Positions 34,965-44,546 are shown, numbered from the stretch's first letter. The stretch: 64,000 nt of DNA from CAWIKY01 sp963836905 (GCA_963836905.1 CAWIKY010000002.1:84550-148549), one strand, 5' to 3'. Program-made: numbers and translations. The notes: a model not told the origin generated them from the letters alone.

Positions 34965-37481
34965 TCACGGCTCTGAGTTCGCGTCGTCCGGTTGCTGCAA
35001 TTGCAAGCGCATGAGTGTCTGCGTCACACTCGAGCGTAGATCGTTCAGCATCGTCTCAAACAGGCGGAAAGCCTCGGACTTGAACTCGTTCAACGGATCA
35101 CGCTGACCATAACTGCGCAGATGAATAACCGAGCGAAGCTGATCAAGCTGTGCGAGGTGTTCGCGCCAGCGTGCATCCATCATCTGCAGCAGGATTTGCT
35201 TTTCGATCCAGCGCATCCGATCCGATCCGATCTCGCTTGCCTTGCGCGCATATGCCTGTTCAACGGCCTCTACAATTCTCGCCCGGACTTCTTCGTTGGC
35301 GACACCTTCCTCGGCGGACCATTCGCGCACCGGCAGGCGCATGTTCAGGTATTCCTCAACGTCCGCTTCCAACCCGTCAATGTCCCATTGTTCGGCATAG
35401 GACCGTTCTGGCATGGCCCGGGTGATCATCTCATCGACGGTATCGTTGCGCATCTCACGCACGGTTTCGGCAATCTCGTTGTCGCGCATGAAGTCAATGC
35501 GCTGCTCGAAAATGACCTTGCGCTGATCATTGGTAACGTTGTCGTACTTCAGAAGGTTCTTGCGCATCTCGAAATTGCGCTGCTCGACTTTCTTCTGTGA
35601 GGTCTCGAGCGCCTTGTTCATCCAGGGATGCACAATCGCTTCGTCCTCACGAATGCCCAGCCGCTTCATGATTTCGTCCAGCCTTTCGGCCGCAAAAATT
35701 CGCAGGAGATCGTCTTCAAGAGAGATGAAGAACTTGGACCTTCCCGGATCGCCCTGCCGTCCTGTACGACCGCGCAACTGATTGTCGATGCGGCGGCTCT
35801 CATGGCGTTCAGTCGCCAGAACGAACAGACCGCCAGCGGCAAGCGCCTGATCCTTCTTGACCTTGATCTCGGCCTTCAGGCGCGAGGTGATCTCCTTGAT
35901 TTCGTCAGCGGTGAGTTCACGTCCAAGCTCTTCTGCACGCGCGGCCGTTGCGGCCTCAACCTGCATTTCCAGGTTGCCGCCCAACTGAATATCCGTGCCG
36001 CGTCCGGCCATGTTCGTCGCTACCGTGATCGCACCCGGAACACCCGCGTCGGCCACGATGAAGGCTTCGCGCTCGTGATGACGCGCATTCAGCACTTCGT
36101 GAGGGATCTTCGCATTCGCCAGAAGGGTCGAAATCAGTTCGGACTTCTCGATGGATGCCGTTCCCAGAAGCACCGGCTGGCCACGCTTGTGGCACTCTTT
36201 CAGCTCCTCGATGATAGCCTTGTATTTTTCTTTGGCGGTCCGGTAGACGACATCATCGTCATCGATCCGCATGACAGGCTTGTTGGTTGGAATGTCAAAG
36301 ACACGCAGACCATAAGTGTCCTGAAATTCGGCCGCTTCAGTTTCGGCCGTGCCCGTCATACCTGACAGCCGCTCATAGAGGCGGAAGTAATTCTGGAAGG
36401 TGATTGATGCGAGCGTCTGGTTCTCGGGTTTGATATCGACGCGTTCCTTCGCCTCGATCGCCTGATGCAAACCTTCAGACAGGCGGCGTCCTTCCATCAT
36501 GCGGCCCGTAAACTCGTCGATCAGCATGACCTGACCGCCCTTGACGATATAATCCTTGTCACGGGTGAAAAGCCGGTGCGCGCGCAGTGCCTGATTTGAG
36601 TGATGCACGATCGTGACGTTCTCGGGATCGTACATCGACCCCTCAAGAAGCCCGGCCTCTGTCAGCAGCGTTTCGATCTTCTCATTGCCGTCTTCGGTGA
36701 ACACCACCGAACGGGCTTTCTCGTCCAGTTCGAAGTCGCCGGACTCCAGTTGCGGGATAATGGCGTCGATCTTTTGGTAAAGCTCGCTACGGTCATCCGT
36801 CGGACCAGAGATGATGAGCGGGGTACGGGCTTCATCAATGAGAATGGAGTCCACCTCATCGACGATTGCAAAATGGTGTCCCCGCTGGACCATTTCCTCA
36901 AGCGAGAACTTCATGTTGTCGCGGAGATAGTCAAAACCGAATTCGTTGTTTGTGCCGTATGTAATATCAGCGGCATAGGCCTGACGCCGCGCATTATCGT
37001 CCGGTCCGTGGACGATGACGCCCGTTTTGAGGCCGAGGAAACCGTAAACCTGCCCCATCCATTCAGCGTCGCGGCTGGCCAGGTAATCGTTCACGGTAAT
37101 CACGTGGACGCCCCGGCCAGTTAGCGCATTCAGATAGGCAGGCGCGGTCGCGACCAACGTCTTGCCTTCGCCGGTACGCATTTCGGCGATGTTGCCCGCG
37201 TGAAGAACCATTCCGCCGATCAACTGGACGTCATAATGGCGCTGGCCGAGCGTACGGTCGGCCGCTTCGCGAACAACCGCGAATGCTTCCTCAAGCAGGG
37301 AATCGAGTGTTGCTCCCTTCGCCAGCCTGGCCTTGAATTCCAAAGTCTTGGCTCGCAAGGCGTCGTCGGAAAGTGCGCCGATTTCAGCACCGAGACCGTT
37401 TATCCGGTTAACGCGCTCGCGATACGGACGAAGCTGGCGCTCGTTTGCAGAGCCGAAAAACTTTTTAGCATATTTGATCAT
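34965..37481 (-). CDS. secA: Preprotein translocase motor SecA
   Basis: An 838-residue ATPase that pushes preproteins through SecYEG. NBD1 carries AEMRTGEGKTLVA and VDEVDSILIDEAR; NBD2 carries GTASIEKSE, NMAGRGTDIQLGG and RGRTGRQGDPG. The C-terminal zinc-binding linker (CxCxSGKKxxxC(H)) found in many SecA proteins is absent, and the protein ends after LQQPDDANSEP. Nothing resembling that motif continues in another frame past the stop. It is divergent from the parvulin/argJ/mutT genes, an order I regard as characteristic of alphaproteobacteria. Confidence 0.96.
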   Translation of the reverse strand: MIKYAKKFFGSANERQLRPYRERVNRINGLGAEIGALSDDALRAKTLEFKARLAKGATLDSLLEEAFAVVREAADRTLGQRHYDVQLIGGMVLHAGNIAEMRTGEGKTLVATAPAYLNALTGRGVHVITVNDYLASRDAEWMGQVYGFLGLKTGVIVHGPDDNARRQAYAADITYGTNNEFGFDYLRDNMKFSLEEMVQRGHHFAIVDEVDSILIDEARTPLIISGPTDDRSELYQKIDAIIPQLESGDFELDEKARSVVFTEDGNEKIETLLTEAGLLEGSMYDPENVTIVHHSNQALRAHRLFTRDKDYIVKGGQVMLIDEFTGRMMEGRRLSEGLHQAIEAKERVDIKPENQTLASITFQNYFRLYERLSGMTGTAETEAAEFQDTYGLRVFDIPTNKPVMRIDDDDVVYRTAKEKYKAIIEELKECHKRGQPVLLGTASIEKSELISTLLANAKIPHEVLNARHHEREAFIVADAGVPGAITVATNMAGRGTDIQLGGNLEMQVEAATAARAEELGRELTADEIKEITSRLKAEIKVKKDQALAAGGLFVLATERHESRRIDNQLRGRTGRQGDPGRSKFFISLEDDLLRIFAAERLDEIMKRLGIREDEAIVHPWMNKALETSQKKVEQRNFEMRKNLLKYDNVTNDQRKVIFEQRIDFMRDNEIAETVREMRNDTVDEMITRAMPERSYAEQWDIDGLEADVEEYLNMRLPVREWSAEEGVANEEVRARIVEAVEQAYARKASEIGSDRMRWIEKQILLQMMDARWREHLAQLDQLRSVIHLRSYGQRDPLNEFKSEAFRLFETMLNDLRSSVTQTLMRLQLQQPDDANSEP

Positions 37482-37645
37482 GGTGATACCGGTTGTATGC
37501 GACTGGGCTTCCCGAATTCGGTGCGACGCCGAATAACCTTATAAGGGAGGCGCGCCAACCCTCTCGACCCGATGTACGGGAAGACTTATGAAGCCGCCTG
37601 TAGGGTGTCAATGAACGGTCTGCGCGACGCGACAGGAAGGATATA
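37482..37645. promoter_or_regulatory. Divergent promoter region, secA and parvulin lipoprotein gene
   Basis: About 160 bases with no gene between two divergent start codons, so it must hold both promoters. No sigma or operator motif was recognised with confidence. Confidence 0.4.
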
Positions 37646-38663
37646 ATGCCGGGATCATTTTCCATGCGATTTTTGATTGCCGCAATGCTCGCACTCGCGG
37701 CCTGCGACCGGCCAGAGCCGACACCTCAATCGGTCGGCCAGCCCTTCGTTATCGATCCGGCTGTGGCTGCTGTCGTCAACGGCGAAACCATACTGGCAAA
37801 CGAAGTTGAGCTTGAGGCTGCATCACAAGGCTTGCTGGAAGTTGGCGACAGCCTCGCCATCACCGACCCGGTCTTCGGCCAGATTCTCGAACAATTGATC
37901 GACCAGAAACTTCTCGCTCAGGAAGCCGTCAATCGCGGTCTGGACAAAGACGAAAATGCCCGCCATCGGCTGGAAGCGGCCAGGGAGCGTATTCTCGGCA
38001 ATGTCCTTGTCGAAAACCTCGTCGCGCTTGAAGTCGACGAGGATGCAATCGTTGAAATGTATGAAGCGCAGGCGGACCTTCAGCAGATGGGCGAGGAAGT
38101 CCTCATCCGCCATATTCTGGTCGAGACCCGTGCCGAAGCCGACAAGCTTGCCCGCGAGCTTCGTAACGGTGCCGAATTCGCGGAACTGGCTTTTACCCAT
38201 TCAATTGATCGTGAGACGAACGCAGAGGGCGGTCTGATTGCCTATGTCGTGCCCGAGGAAATGAACGAGCCCTTCACCAGCGTCATCAAGTCGACGCGAA
38301 CCGGACAGCTCTCCAGACCATTCCAGACCGAATTGGGCTGGCATGTTCTCAAGGTGGATGATCGCCGCGTGGAAGCCCCAAGAAGTCTTGCCGAAACCCG
38401 GCCCAAAATCGTGCAGTTTCTGACGCTTTCGGAAATCAGCCGTGTTCTGAAACAATTGCGCGCCGAGGCAAGGATCGAAACCATTACGGAAACCGACCGG
38501 CGCGATGCCTTCGAACAGGCGCGTGAACTGGCAGACGATGATTTGCTGAAGCCTGCAGAAGAAGTCGACGCCGACGCAGATGCAGGTGACGCAGTGGACG
38601 AGCCGCAAGTTGATGAGGACTTCTCCCGAAGGCGTGGCCGACACCGAGGCTACACAGCAATGA
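37646..38663 (+). CDS. Parvulin-type peptidyl-prolyl isomerase lipoprotein
   Basis: A folding-helper lipoprotein. The better start may be ATG at 37664, which gives MRFLIAAMLALAAC with a lipobox cysteine. A SurA-like N-terminal helical part follows, then a rotamase domain (EEVLIRHILVETRAEADKL, PFQTELGWHVLKVDDR) and an acidic tail. In the given sequence this frame runs into argJ. A one-base shift near 38624-38627 (one C missing from a C-run) gives the ending SPEGVADTEATQQ and TGA at 38661-38663, overlapping argJ's ATG by four bases. I therefore end it here. It probably acts in the periplasm on secreted proteins, in line with its neighbour secA. Confidence 0.85.
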
Positions 38664-39907
38664 AGACTGCTCCCGCCCGCTCACCGCTTGCACCCGACCG
38701 GTTTCCGGACCTACCTGAAATAAGAGGATTACGAGCAACGACAGCGTCGATCGGCCTTTATGGTACTTCGCGCGACGACCTGTTGATCGTTCACTTTCCT
38801 GAGCCGGTCGCCTGTGCAGGGGTATTCACGAAGTCTGCGACACGTTCCGCAGATGTTGACTGGTGCCGGTCTGCCTTGCGGCGCTCGGCAGGACGCGCAA
38901 GCGCGCTTGTCGTCAATGCAGGAAATTCCAATGCCTTCACCGGTGAGGCAGGGATCGCAAAGAATGATGCGACTCTTGCAGCCGTGGGCGACACCTCAGG
39001 TGCCACACGGGAAACGATCTATCTCGCCGCTACGGGCGTGATTGGTGAGCCTTTGGCGCCAGAGAAAGTTGCGGATTGTGTTGTTGTAAACTGGCCGAAC
39101 CTCAAGGAAAAGCCGGACTGGCAAACACTCGCTTCGGCCTTCATGACAACGGACACTTTTGCCAAAGGTGCAGGTCGCACTTTCAAGGCCGGAGACGCAA
39201 CATATGCGATCAGTGCCATCGCCAAGGGTTCCGGCATGCTCGCACCGAATATGGCAACCATGCTTGCCTACGTCTTTACAGATGCGCCGCTGAGCCCCTC
39301 GCTTTGCCAGTCGCTTCTGTCGACCCACGTTACGCCGACCCTAAATTCCATCACCGTCGACAGCGATACGTCCACTAGCGATACCCTTATGTTGTTCGCT
39401 ACAGGGGCAGCCGGCGGCGACATGATCGAAACCGAAGACGATCCCCGTTTCGCGCCGGTTTCAGCTGCCGTTTACGACACCCTCCTCGAACTGGCTCATC
39501 TGCTGGTACGTGACGGCGAGGGCGCGACGAAATTCGTGACCGTTAACGTCAGCGGAGCGTCCAGCGATGCATCTGCGCGGATAATCGCTGCTTCCATAGC
39601 CAACTCGCCGCTGGTCAAGACGGCCCTGGCGGCTTCAGATGCCAATTGGGGGCGCGTGGTGATGGCGGTCGGCAAGAGCGGCGAGACGATTGACCGGGAT
39701 GCGCTCACCATCCGGTTCGGTGATGTAACGGTTGCCGAAAAGGGTCGGCGTGCAGAGGACTATTCGGAGGAGGCCGCGAGTGCGGTGGTCGCACGGGACG
39801 ACATCGCAATTTCCGTCGATGTCGGCGTGGGGGCGGGCACGTCGCGCGTCTACACATGCGACCTGACGCATGGTTACGTCACGATTAACGGCGCGTATCG
39901 AACCTGA
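38660..39907 (+). CDS. argJ: Bifunctional ornithine acetyltransferase/N-acetylglutamate synthase ArgJ
   Basis: A 415-residue enzyme for arginine synthesis: it moves acetyl from N-acetylornithine to glutamate and can also make N-acetylglutamate from acetyl-CoA. The self-cleavage and nucleophile site is KGSGMLAPNMATMLAYV (Thr in ATML). The family start is the ATG at 38660 in ATGA with the preceding stop. The long frame that joins it to the parvulin is an artefact of one missing base upstream, not a natural fusion. It is followed by mutT. Confidence 0.93.
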   Translation: MKTAPARSPLAPDRFPDLPEIRGLRATTASIGLYGTSRDDLLIVHFPEPVACAGVFTKSATRSADVDWCRSALRRSAGRASALVVNAGNSNAFTGEAGIAKNDATLAAVGDTSGATRETIYLAATGVIGEPLAPEKVADCVVVNWPNLKEKPDWQTLASAFMTTDTFAKGAGRTFKAGDATYAISAIAKGSGMLAPNMATMLAYVFTDAPLSPSLCQSLLSTHVTPTLNSITVDSDTSTSDTLMLFATGAAGGDMIETEDDPRFAPVSAAVYDTLLELAHLLVRDGEGATKFVTVNVSGASSDASARIIAASIANSPLVKTALAASDANWGRVVMAVGKSGETIDRDALTIRFGDVTVAEKGRRAEDYSEEAASAVVARDDIAISVDVGVGAGTSRVYTCDLTHGYVTINGAYRT

Positions 39908-39959
39908 CCTCGAAATTTAGCCGCTACTTCAGCAGACACTCCTATAACGGAAAGCGGGC

Positions 39960-40370
39960 ATGAAAGTCGTCTATGTAGCTGCCGCTGCCCTCATCTCGCC
40001 GGATGGAGACATTCTGCTTGCACAGCGTCCGAGAGGGAAGAGCATGGCCGGATTATGGGAACTGCCAGGTGGCAAGATCGAAGCCGGTGAAACACCGGAG
40101 GCTGCCTTGATCCGCGAGCTTGAGGAAGAACTGGCCGTAGACATCGCGCCAGCAGACCTTTCCCCTCTGACCTTCGCCTCTCATGCCTATGATACGTTCC
40201 ATCTGGTGATGCCGGTCTTCGAGTGTCGCGCATGGACCGGCGAAATGCAGCCCCGTGAGCATCAGGATCTTGCCTGGGTGGCACCCTCGCGGCTGTCTAC
40301 CTATCCGGCACCGCAGGCTGATATACCGCTTTTCGGCTTTCTCGACCGCTGGTACGGACCCTCAACATGA
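39960..40370 (+). CDS. mutT: 8-oxo-dGTP diphosphatase MutT (Nudix)
   Basis: A 136-residue Nudix hydrolase that removes oxidised dGTP from the nucleotide pool. The Nudix box is GGKIEAGETPEAALIREL followed by EEEL, with all glutamates present. The opening AAALISPDGDILLAQRPRGK and LWELPGGK are the MutT type. It lies 52 bases after argJ, and its TGA overlaps the Flp pilin start by four bases. Confidence 0.9.
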   Translation: MKVVYVAAAALISPDGDILLAQRPRGKSMAGLWELPGGKIEAGETPEAALIRELEEELAVDIAPADLSPLTFASHAYDTFHLVMPVFECRAWTGEMQPREHQDLAWVAPSRLSTYPAPQADIPLFGFLDRWYGPST

Positions 40371-40555
40371 GTCGCCTCGGTCACTTCATGGGACGCGTCT
40401 GGCGGGACAGCTCCGGCGGAACCGTCATCGAATATACGCTGATAGCCGGTTTGATCGTAATCGGGCTTGCGGCCGCCATGACCACAATCGGCACGTCGAC
40501 CCAAAGCAGCTTCGAAACCTTGAAAACTGAATGGGACGCAGCCGAGGCCGGCTGA
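40367..40555 (+). CDS. Flp family type IVb pilin
   Basis: A 62-residue pilin precursor. A basic leader (MSRLGHFMGRVWRDSSG) precedes the prepilin cleavage site G/GTVIEYTLIAG with Glu at +5 and Tyr at +6, then a hydrophobic stretch to about residue 45. Flp pilins assemble the tight-adherence (Tad) pilus. No cpa/tad assembly genes are in the window. Its start overlaps mutT's stop (ATGA), which is unusual company for a pilin. Confidence 0.85.
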   Translation: MSRLGHFMGRVWRDSSGGTVIEYTLIAGLIVIGLAAAMTTIGTSTQSSFETLKTEWDAAEAG

Positions 40556-40574
40556 TGCCTCGCATCTTCTCGCG

Positions 40575-41485
40575 TTACCCGGCTCGCCCGTCAGGCGTTT
40601 CACCGGTTATGATTTCTTTTACCCCCAGCGCATCCGCGATCCTGTGAGTTGCGCTTCCTGGACGTTTGGGTTTGGGCTGGGATGCATGCGGTGCCCACCC
40701 TGCCAACCAGATAACGTCTACAGTCGCGCGCACCCGTCCATCGGGATGTGCAAAGCGGTCTGCATAGATGTCTGCGGCGCGGGCGAGGACACGTCTTTGC
40801 AGCGGGCCTTGAGCCTTTGCCGGAGCATGTGTCTCGCCAGAGGCCTGCAGATCACGCAACACATGGAAAAGGCTGTCATAGCGGAGCGTGAAACGGTCCC
40901 GGTCAGCGACCGGCAGCGCAAAGCGGCCCGCTGCAAAAGGCCCGATGCGTCCAATGCATCAGCAAACGGAGACACCCGCATTTGCGCGCCGCCCAGCAGA
41001 TCGGTTTCCGCCTCGAGCAGTGCCTGGCGCAACTCGGTTAACGTCGAGCCGCCCAGCATGGCTCCCACGAAGAAGCCATCAGGTTTCAACGCGCGGCGAA
41101 TCTGGATCAAGGCACCCGGCAAGTCGTTTGCCCAGTGCAACGCCAGAACACTTACGGCGAGATCAAAGCTTTCCTCATGGAACGGCATCATTTCCGGATC
41201 ACCGGCTATCGAAAGCGTATCGAGCCGCGTGGCAAACCGCGGCGAAGCATCCATCGACACAGTCATCTCCGCGAGATGGGCGACCGCCGCACCAGCTTCG
41301 CCGCGATGTGCTCCGATATCCAGAACACGCGCAAACGTTCTGGAAGTCGCGGCAACCCGGTCTTCCAAGTCTGCACTCAGGCGGCGCTTGAGGAAGGCAA
41401 TTTCATCATAACTGCGAACGGCCCGATCGCGCCGCTTGCGCAAACGGGTCTGATCGAACACCATTGATGGATCGTGGCTGGACAT
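40575..41485 (-). pseudogene. SAM-dependent methyltransferase (BioC/NDUFAF5-like), frame-broken
   Basis: A class I methyltransferase of about 300 residues that starts at the ATG at 41485. The leader (MVFDQTRLRKRRDRA), the SAM site VLDIGAHRGEAG and the NAALHWANDLPGAL-type helix (VLALHWANDLPGAL here) match the BioC/NDUFAF5 group. After about residue 190 the frame becomes nonsense. A one-base shift near 40918-40923 gives LPVADRDRFTLRYDSLFHVL and then LRDLQASGETHA, both typical, ending at 40575. One base appears deleted in a T-run. Function: hydroxylation or methylation linked to complex I or a BioC-type reaction; unresolved. Confidence 0.8.
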
Positions 41486-41494
41486 GAGGGCGAT

Positions 41495-42286
41495 ATGGCC
41501 AATCGGCGCGGGATTGCCAATGCCAGGGGCGCGATAGCGAGGCTCCCTTTCGGCGTCACGACCTCAGGAGTTCTGAACTTCATCTGGCCGCAGCGCTCAT
41601 TGCTCTCCCATCGCGCCCTACACGGGCCCGGCCCGTTGGCAGCCCCCGAATGGGCGGACCTTACCTTCATTGTTGATCCGACCTGCGGTATCTGCGGAAC
41701 GCCGTTCGAGATTGATGATGGTGTCGTTACCAGCTGCGCGGCCTGCATTGCCCGGCCACCTAGATACCGTACTGCGCGTGCACCTCTGGTCTATGACGAC
41801 GCTTCCCGGCGGCTGGTTCTACAGCTGAAACGGGCCGGACGCAGGGAGGGCCTTTCCCTGTTCGGTCGCTGGATGAGCGATGCAGGAGCCGGTTTGCTCA
41901 GTGAAGCCGACGCTCTGGTTCCGGTCCCCCTTCATCCACGACGGCTGGTGTCACGTGGGTTCAATCAGGCCGGATGGTTGGCCAGCGCCGTTTCAAGACA
42001 CGCAGACATTCCGGTGTGGCATTCCGCACTGGTCCGGACGCGCCACACAGCGCATCAGGGACACAAGACGGCGCGGCAACGACGTCTGAATATGAGGGGT
42101 GCGTTCTCGGTTCGTCAAAGCATGGAAGCTCGCGTCAAAGGCAGGCGTCTCATCTTGATCGATGATGTGCTGACGACCGGGGCGACCCTCGATGGCTGCA
42201 CCCGGGCCCTTCTTCGCGCGGGAGCAGCGGACGTTTGTGTGGTAACGCTTGCGCGCGTTGTCGCCCCAACGAACGTTCTTATATGA
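41495..42286 (+). CDS. ComF family protein
   Basis: A 263-residue ComF/GntX-type phosphoribosyltransferase-fold protein. A zinc-finger-like CGIC...CAAC lies in the N-terminal part and the PRPP-binding motif LIDDVLTTGAT near the end, with VPVPLHPRRLVSRGFNQA in between. In transformable bacteria ComF helps take up DNA; elsewhere its role is unclear. The frame is open from a GTG at 41474; I prefer the ATG at 41495 because the former overlaps the divergent methyltransferase start. It is followed by grxC. Confidence 0.85.
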   Translation: MANRRGIANARGAIARLPFGVTTSGVLNFIWPQRSLLSHRALHGPGPLAAPEWADLTFIVDPTCGICGTPFEIDDGVVTSCAACIARPPRYRTARAPLVYDDASRRLVLQLKRAGRREGLSLFGRWMSDAGAGLLSEADALVPVPLHPRRLVSRGFNQAGWLASAVSRHADIPVWHSALVRTRHTAHQGHKTARQRRLNMRGAFSVRQSMEARVKGRRLILIDDVLTTGATLDGCTRALLRAGAADVCVVTLARVVAPTNVLI

Positions 42287-42308
42287 CAGCTTGCAACAGG
42301 AGACCTGC

Positions 42309-42578
42309 ATGACTGACGTAACGATCTACACCCGCCAGTTCTGTCCATATTGCACCCGTGCTCTGGGTCTGCTGGACAAGAAAGGTGTGGCCTACTCGCA
42401 TATCGATGCCGGAATGGACCCTGCCAAGAAGGCCGAAATGGTCGAACGTTCAGGGGGCGCACGCACGTTCCCGCAGATCTTCATTCAAGGCAAACATGTC
42501 GGTGGCAGCGATGACCTGATGGCGTTGGAGCAGAACGGCAAACTTGATGCGATGCTGAAATCCGATGGCCAGACCTGA
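42309..42578 (+). CDS. grxC: Glutaredoxin 3
   Basis: An 89-residue dithiol glutaredoxin that reduces disulfides with glutathione. The active site is CPYC (Cys12 and Cys15) and the glutathione-binding residues lie in ARTFPQIFIQ and HVGGSDDL. The ATG at 42309 gives the family start MTDVTIYT. It comes 22 bases after comF and 12 before the DUF1178 gene; grxC next to DUF1178 is a common alphaproteobacterial order. Confidence 0.94.
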   Translation: MTDVTIYTRQFCPYCTRALGLLDKKGVAYSHIDAGMDPAKKAEMVERSGGARTFPQIFIQGKHVGGSDDLMALEQNGKLDAMLKSDGQT

Positions 42579-42590
42579 CCCGAACGTCCC

Positions 42591-43031
42591 ATGGTGAAAT
42601 ACGCGCTCCGCTGCGTAACGTGCGACGAGCATTTCGAAGCCTGGTTTTCGTCATCCGATTCCTTCGACATGCAGCGCGACGCAGCCCTGCTTTCGTGTCC
42701 GAACTGCGAAGGACACGCGGTGGTAAAGCAAATCATGTCTCCGATGGTTTCAGGCACGAAATCACGCGATGCATCTGGCATATCTGCCGCGGATTTCGGG
42801 ACTGCGCTTCGCCGGATGCGTGACCACGTCGCAAACAACTTCGAGTATGTTGGCGAAAACTTCGCAACCACTGCCCGGCAGATGCATTCGGGCGATCTTC
42901 CGGAAAAACCCGTCTGGGGCAAGGTAACGCCAGGTGAAGTCCGGGAGCTTGCGGAAGATGGTGTTCCGGCTCAACCGCTACCTGACATCATTGCTCCAAA
43001 GACACCGGACGAAACCAAAAAATTGAACTGA
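42591..43031 (+). CDS. DUF1178 family protein
   Basis: A 146-residue protein with paired cysteines at the N-terminus (YALRCVTCDEHFEAWF) and another pair (LLSCPNCEG), forming a zinc-ribbon-like head. The middle and C-terminal part (LRRMRDHVANNFEYVGENFA, EKPVWGKVTPGEVREL) is the DUF1178 signature. Function unknown. It follows grxC closely. Confidence 0.87.
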   Translation: MVKYALRCVTCDEHFEAWFSSSDSFDMQRDAALLSCPNCEGHAVVKQIMSPMVSGTKSRDASGISAADFGTALRRMRDHVANNFEYVGENFATTARQMHSGDLPEKPVWGKVTPGEVRELAEDGVPAQPLPDIIAPKTPDETKKLN

Positions 43032-43042
43032 TGCCCCCCGGT

Positions 43043-43666
43043 TTAAAATGACGAGCCAGGTTCCTTCAGAAAGGCGATTTCGTCAGACGTCGACGCGCGT
43101 CCGAGAGTGGCGTTGCGGTGAGGATACCGCCCGAACCTGTCTATGATTTTCTTGTGGCGGACTGCGAAATCCAAAACGCTGGCCATCTCGTCGCTGAATT
43201 GCTCGCGCGCCCCGTCTGCCAATTTTTCAAAACAGGCCACGCTGTCCGCCTGGATGTCTTCGTCCTCGGCATGCATCAAAGGCATCAGCATGAACTGGAC
43301 CTCAACTTCCGAGAAGTCGTGATGCATCCCTTGCGAGAGGCCACGTAGGGTCAGTTTCAAAGCGAGCGCATCGTTCTCGAACGCGCCGGGCATGCCCCTG
43401 AAGATGTTTCTGCTGAACTGGTCGAGCACAATGATGCTGGCTAGAAGCCCTTTCGGGCCCACCGCCTCGAAACTGCGCCATTCGCCGGAAGCGATGGATG
43501 CCAGGTCCTCGAGAAACAGCGTTGAGATTTGAGCGTCTGTTTCCAGTGACTTCCGAAACCAGAGGCTTCCCTTCTCCTTGGCGGCGGCAATCGTGTCCCA
43601 GGCATCGCCGATCCAGAAGTCGAGGATGTGGGCCGTTCGGTCCGAAGGGGATACATGTTTCGGCAT
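43043..43666 (-). CDS. DUF924 family protein
   Basis: A 207-residue helical protein. The family pattern is evident: ILDFWIGDAWDTIAAAKEKG at the start, SIIVLDQFSRNIFRGMPGAF in the middle and HKKIIDRFGRYPHRNATLGR near the end. The fold is TPR-like with unknown function. It is convergent to the DUF1178 gene and lies just beyond the ubiG stop on the same strand (two bases), so it may be co-transcribed with ubiG. Confidence 0.88.
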   Translation of the reverse strand: MPKHVSPSDRTAHILDFWIGDAWDTIAAAKEKGSLWFRKSLETDAQISTLFLEDLASIASGEWRSFEAVGPKGLLASIIVLDQFSRNIFRGMPGAFENDALALKLTLRGLSQGMHHDFSEVEVQFMLMPLMHAEDEDIQADSVACFEKLADGAREQFSDEMASVLDFAVRHKKIIDRFGRYPHRNATLGRASTSDEIAFLKEPGSSF

Positions 43667-43667
43667 G

Positions 43668-44451
43668 TCAGCGAGCTTTTCTACAGACGACCATGTAATT
43701 TACGCTCGTATCAGACGAGAGAGACCATTTGTCCATTAGCGGATTATACGTCACGCCCTGCGCAGCGTCGCTGGCAAGGCCTGCGCGCATCGCGCCCCGT
43801 TCGATCTCGTCCGGACGGACGAACTTGGAAAACTCATGGGTCCCGCGTGGCAACCAGCCAAGAACATATTCCGCCCCGACGATTGCAAGCGCAAAGGCTT
43901 TCGGCGTCCGGTTCAGCGTTGCCACAATCATCAGACCGCCCGGCGCAACCAGATGGCCACAATCTGCAATGAAGGTCTCCGGATTGGCGGTGTGTTCAAC
44001 AACCTCAAGATTTCAAGACAACGTCGAAAAGAGACTCACCTGCATCGAGCAGTCCCTCAGCCGTGCCCGCCCTGTAGTCTACCGTCACACCACTCTCGCG
44101 GGCGTGTACCATGGCCGTCTTGATGTTGGCCTCGCTCGCATCAACCCCGGTAACATCCGCGCCCAGCCGCGCCATAGGCTCGCTGACCAGACCTCCCCCG
44201 CATCCGATATCCAAAAGACGAAGGCCGGAAAGTGGCTTATCCGTATTTCCGCCTCGTCCGAAATGATCGCAGATCGTACGGCGGATGAAGTCCAGCCGCA
44301 CCGGATTGAACTTGTGGAGCGGACGAAACTTGCCTTTCGGGTCCCACCAGTCCGCGGCGATGGCGGAAAACTTAGCGACTTCGTCTGCATCGATGCTGGG
44401 CGAACGGGCCGTTACGGGGCTTGCATTTGCGGCATGGGTCATCCGATACAC
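43668..44451 (-). pseudogene. ubiG: Ubiquinone O-methyltransferase UbiG, frame-broken
   Basis: A methyltransferase of about 260 residues for both O-methylation steps of ubiquinone synthesis. The N-terminal part shows FSAIAADWWDPKGKFRPLH and the SAM site LLDIGCGGGLVSEPMARLGA. The frame stops shortly after FDVVL. Removing one base of an A-run (44011-44013 on the plus strand) gives LEVVEHTANPETFIADCG and then the C-terminal part with VATLNRTPKAFA and WLPRGTHEFSKFV. One inserted base explains the break. It is divergent from lysC, the usual alphaproteobacterial arrangement. Confidence 0.88.
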
Positions 44452-44546
44452 TCCTGACCAGTTTGCACTGCGCTACAACGCATTCTAATAGAGTGCAGTT
44501 TGTCCGATCGCCCTCCCCCGTCAACATCATGTGATCAATTGCACCC

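Noticed and set aside
34951..34969. A terminator hairpin GTGAC/GTCAC at the secA stop
   Set aside because: A 5-bp stem overlapping the stop codon and no T-run; too weak to list as a feature.
37646..39907. A natural bifunctional parvulin-ArgJ fusion protein
   Set aside because: One missing C near 38625 explains the joined frame; the corrected stop and ATG overlap by four bases, as expected for two separate genes, and the two functions act in different compartments.
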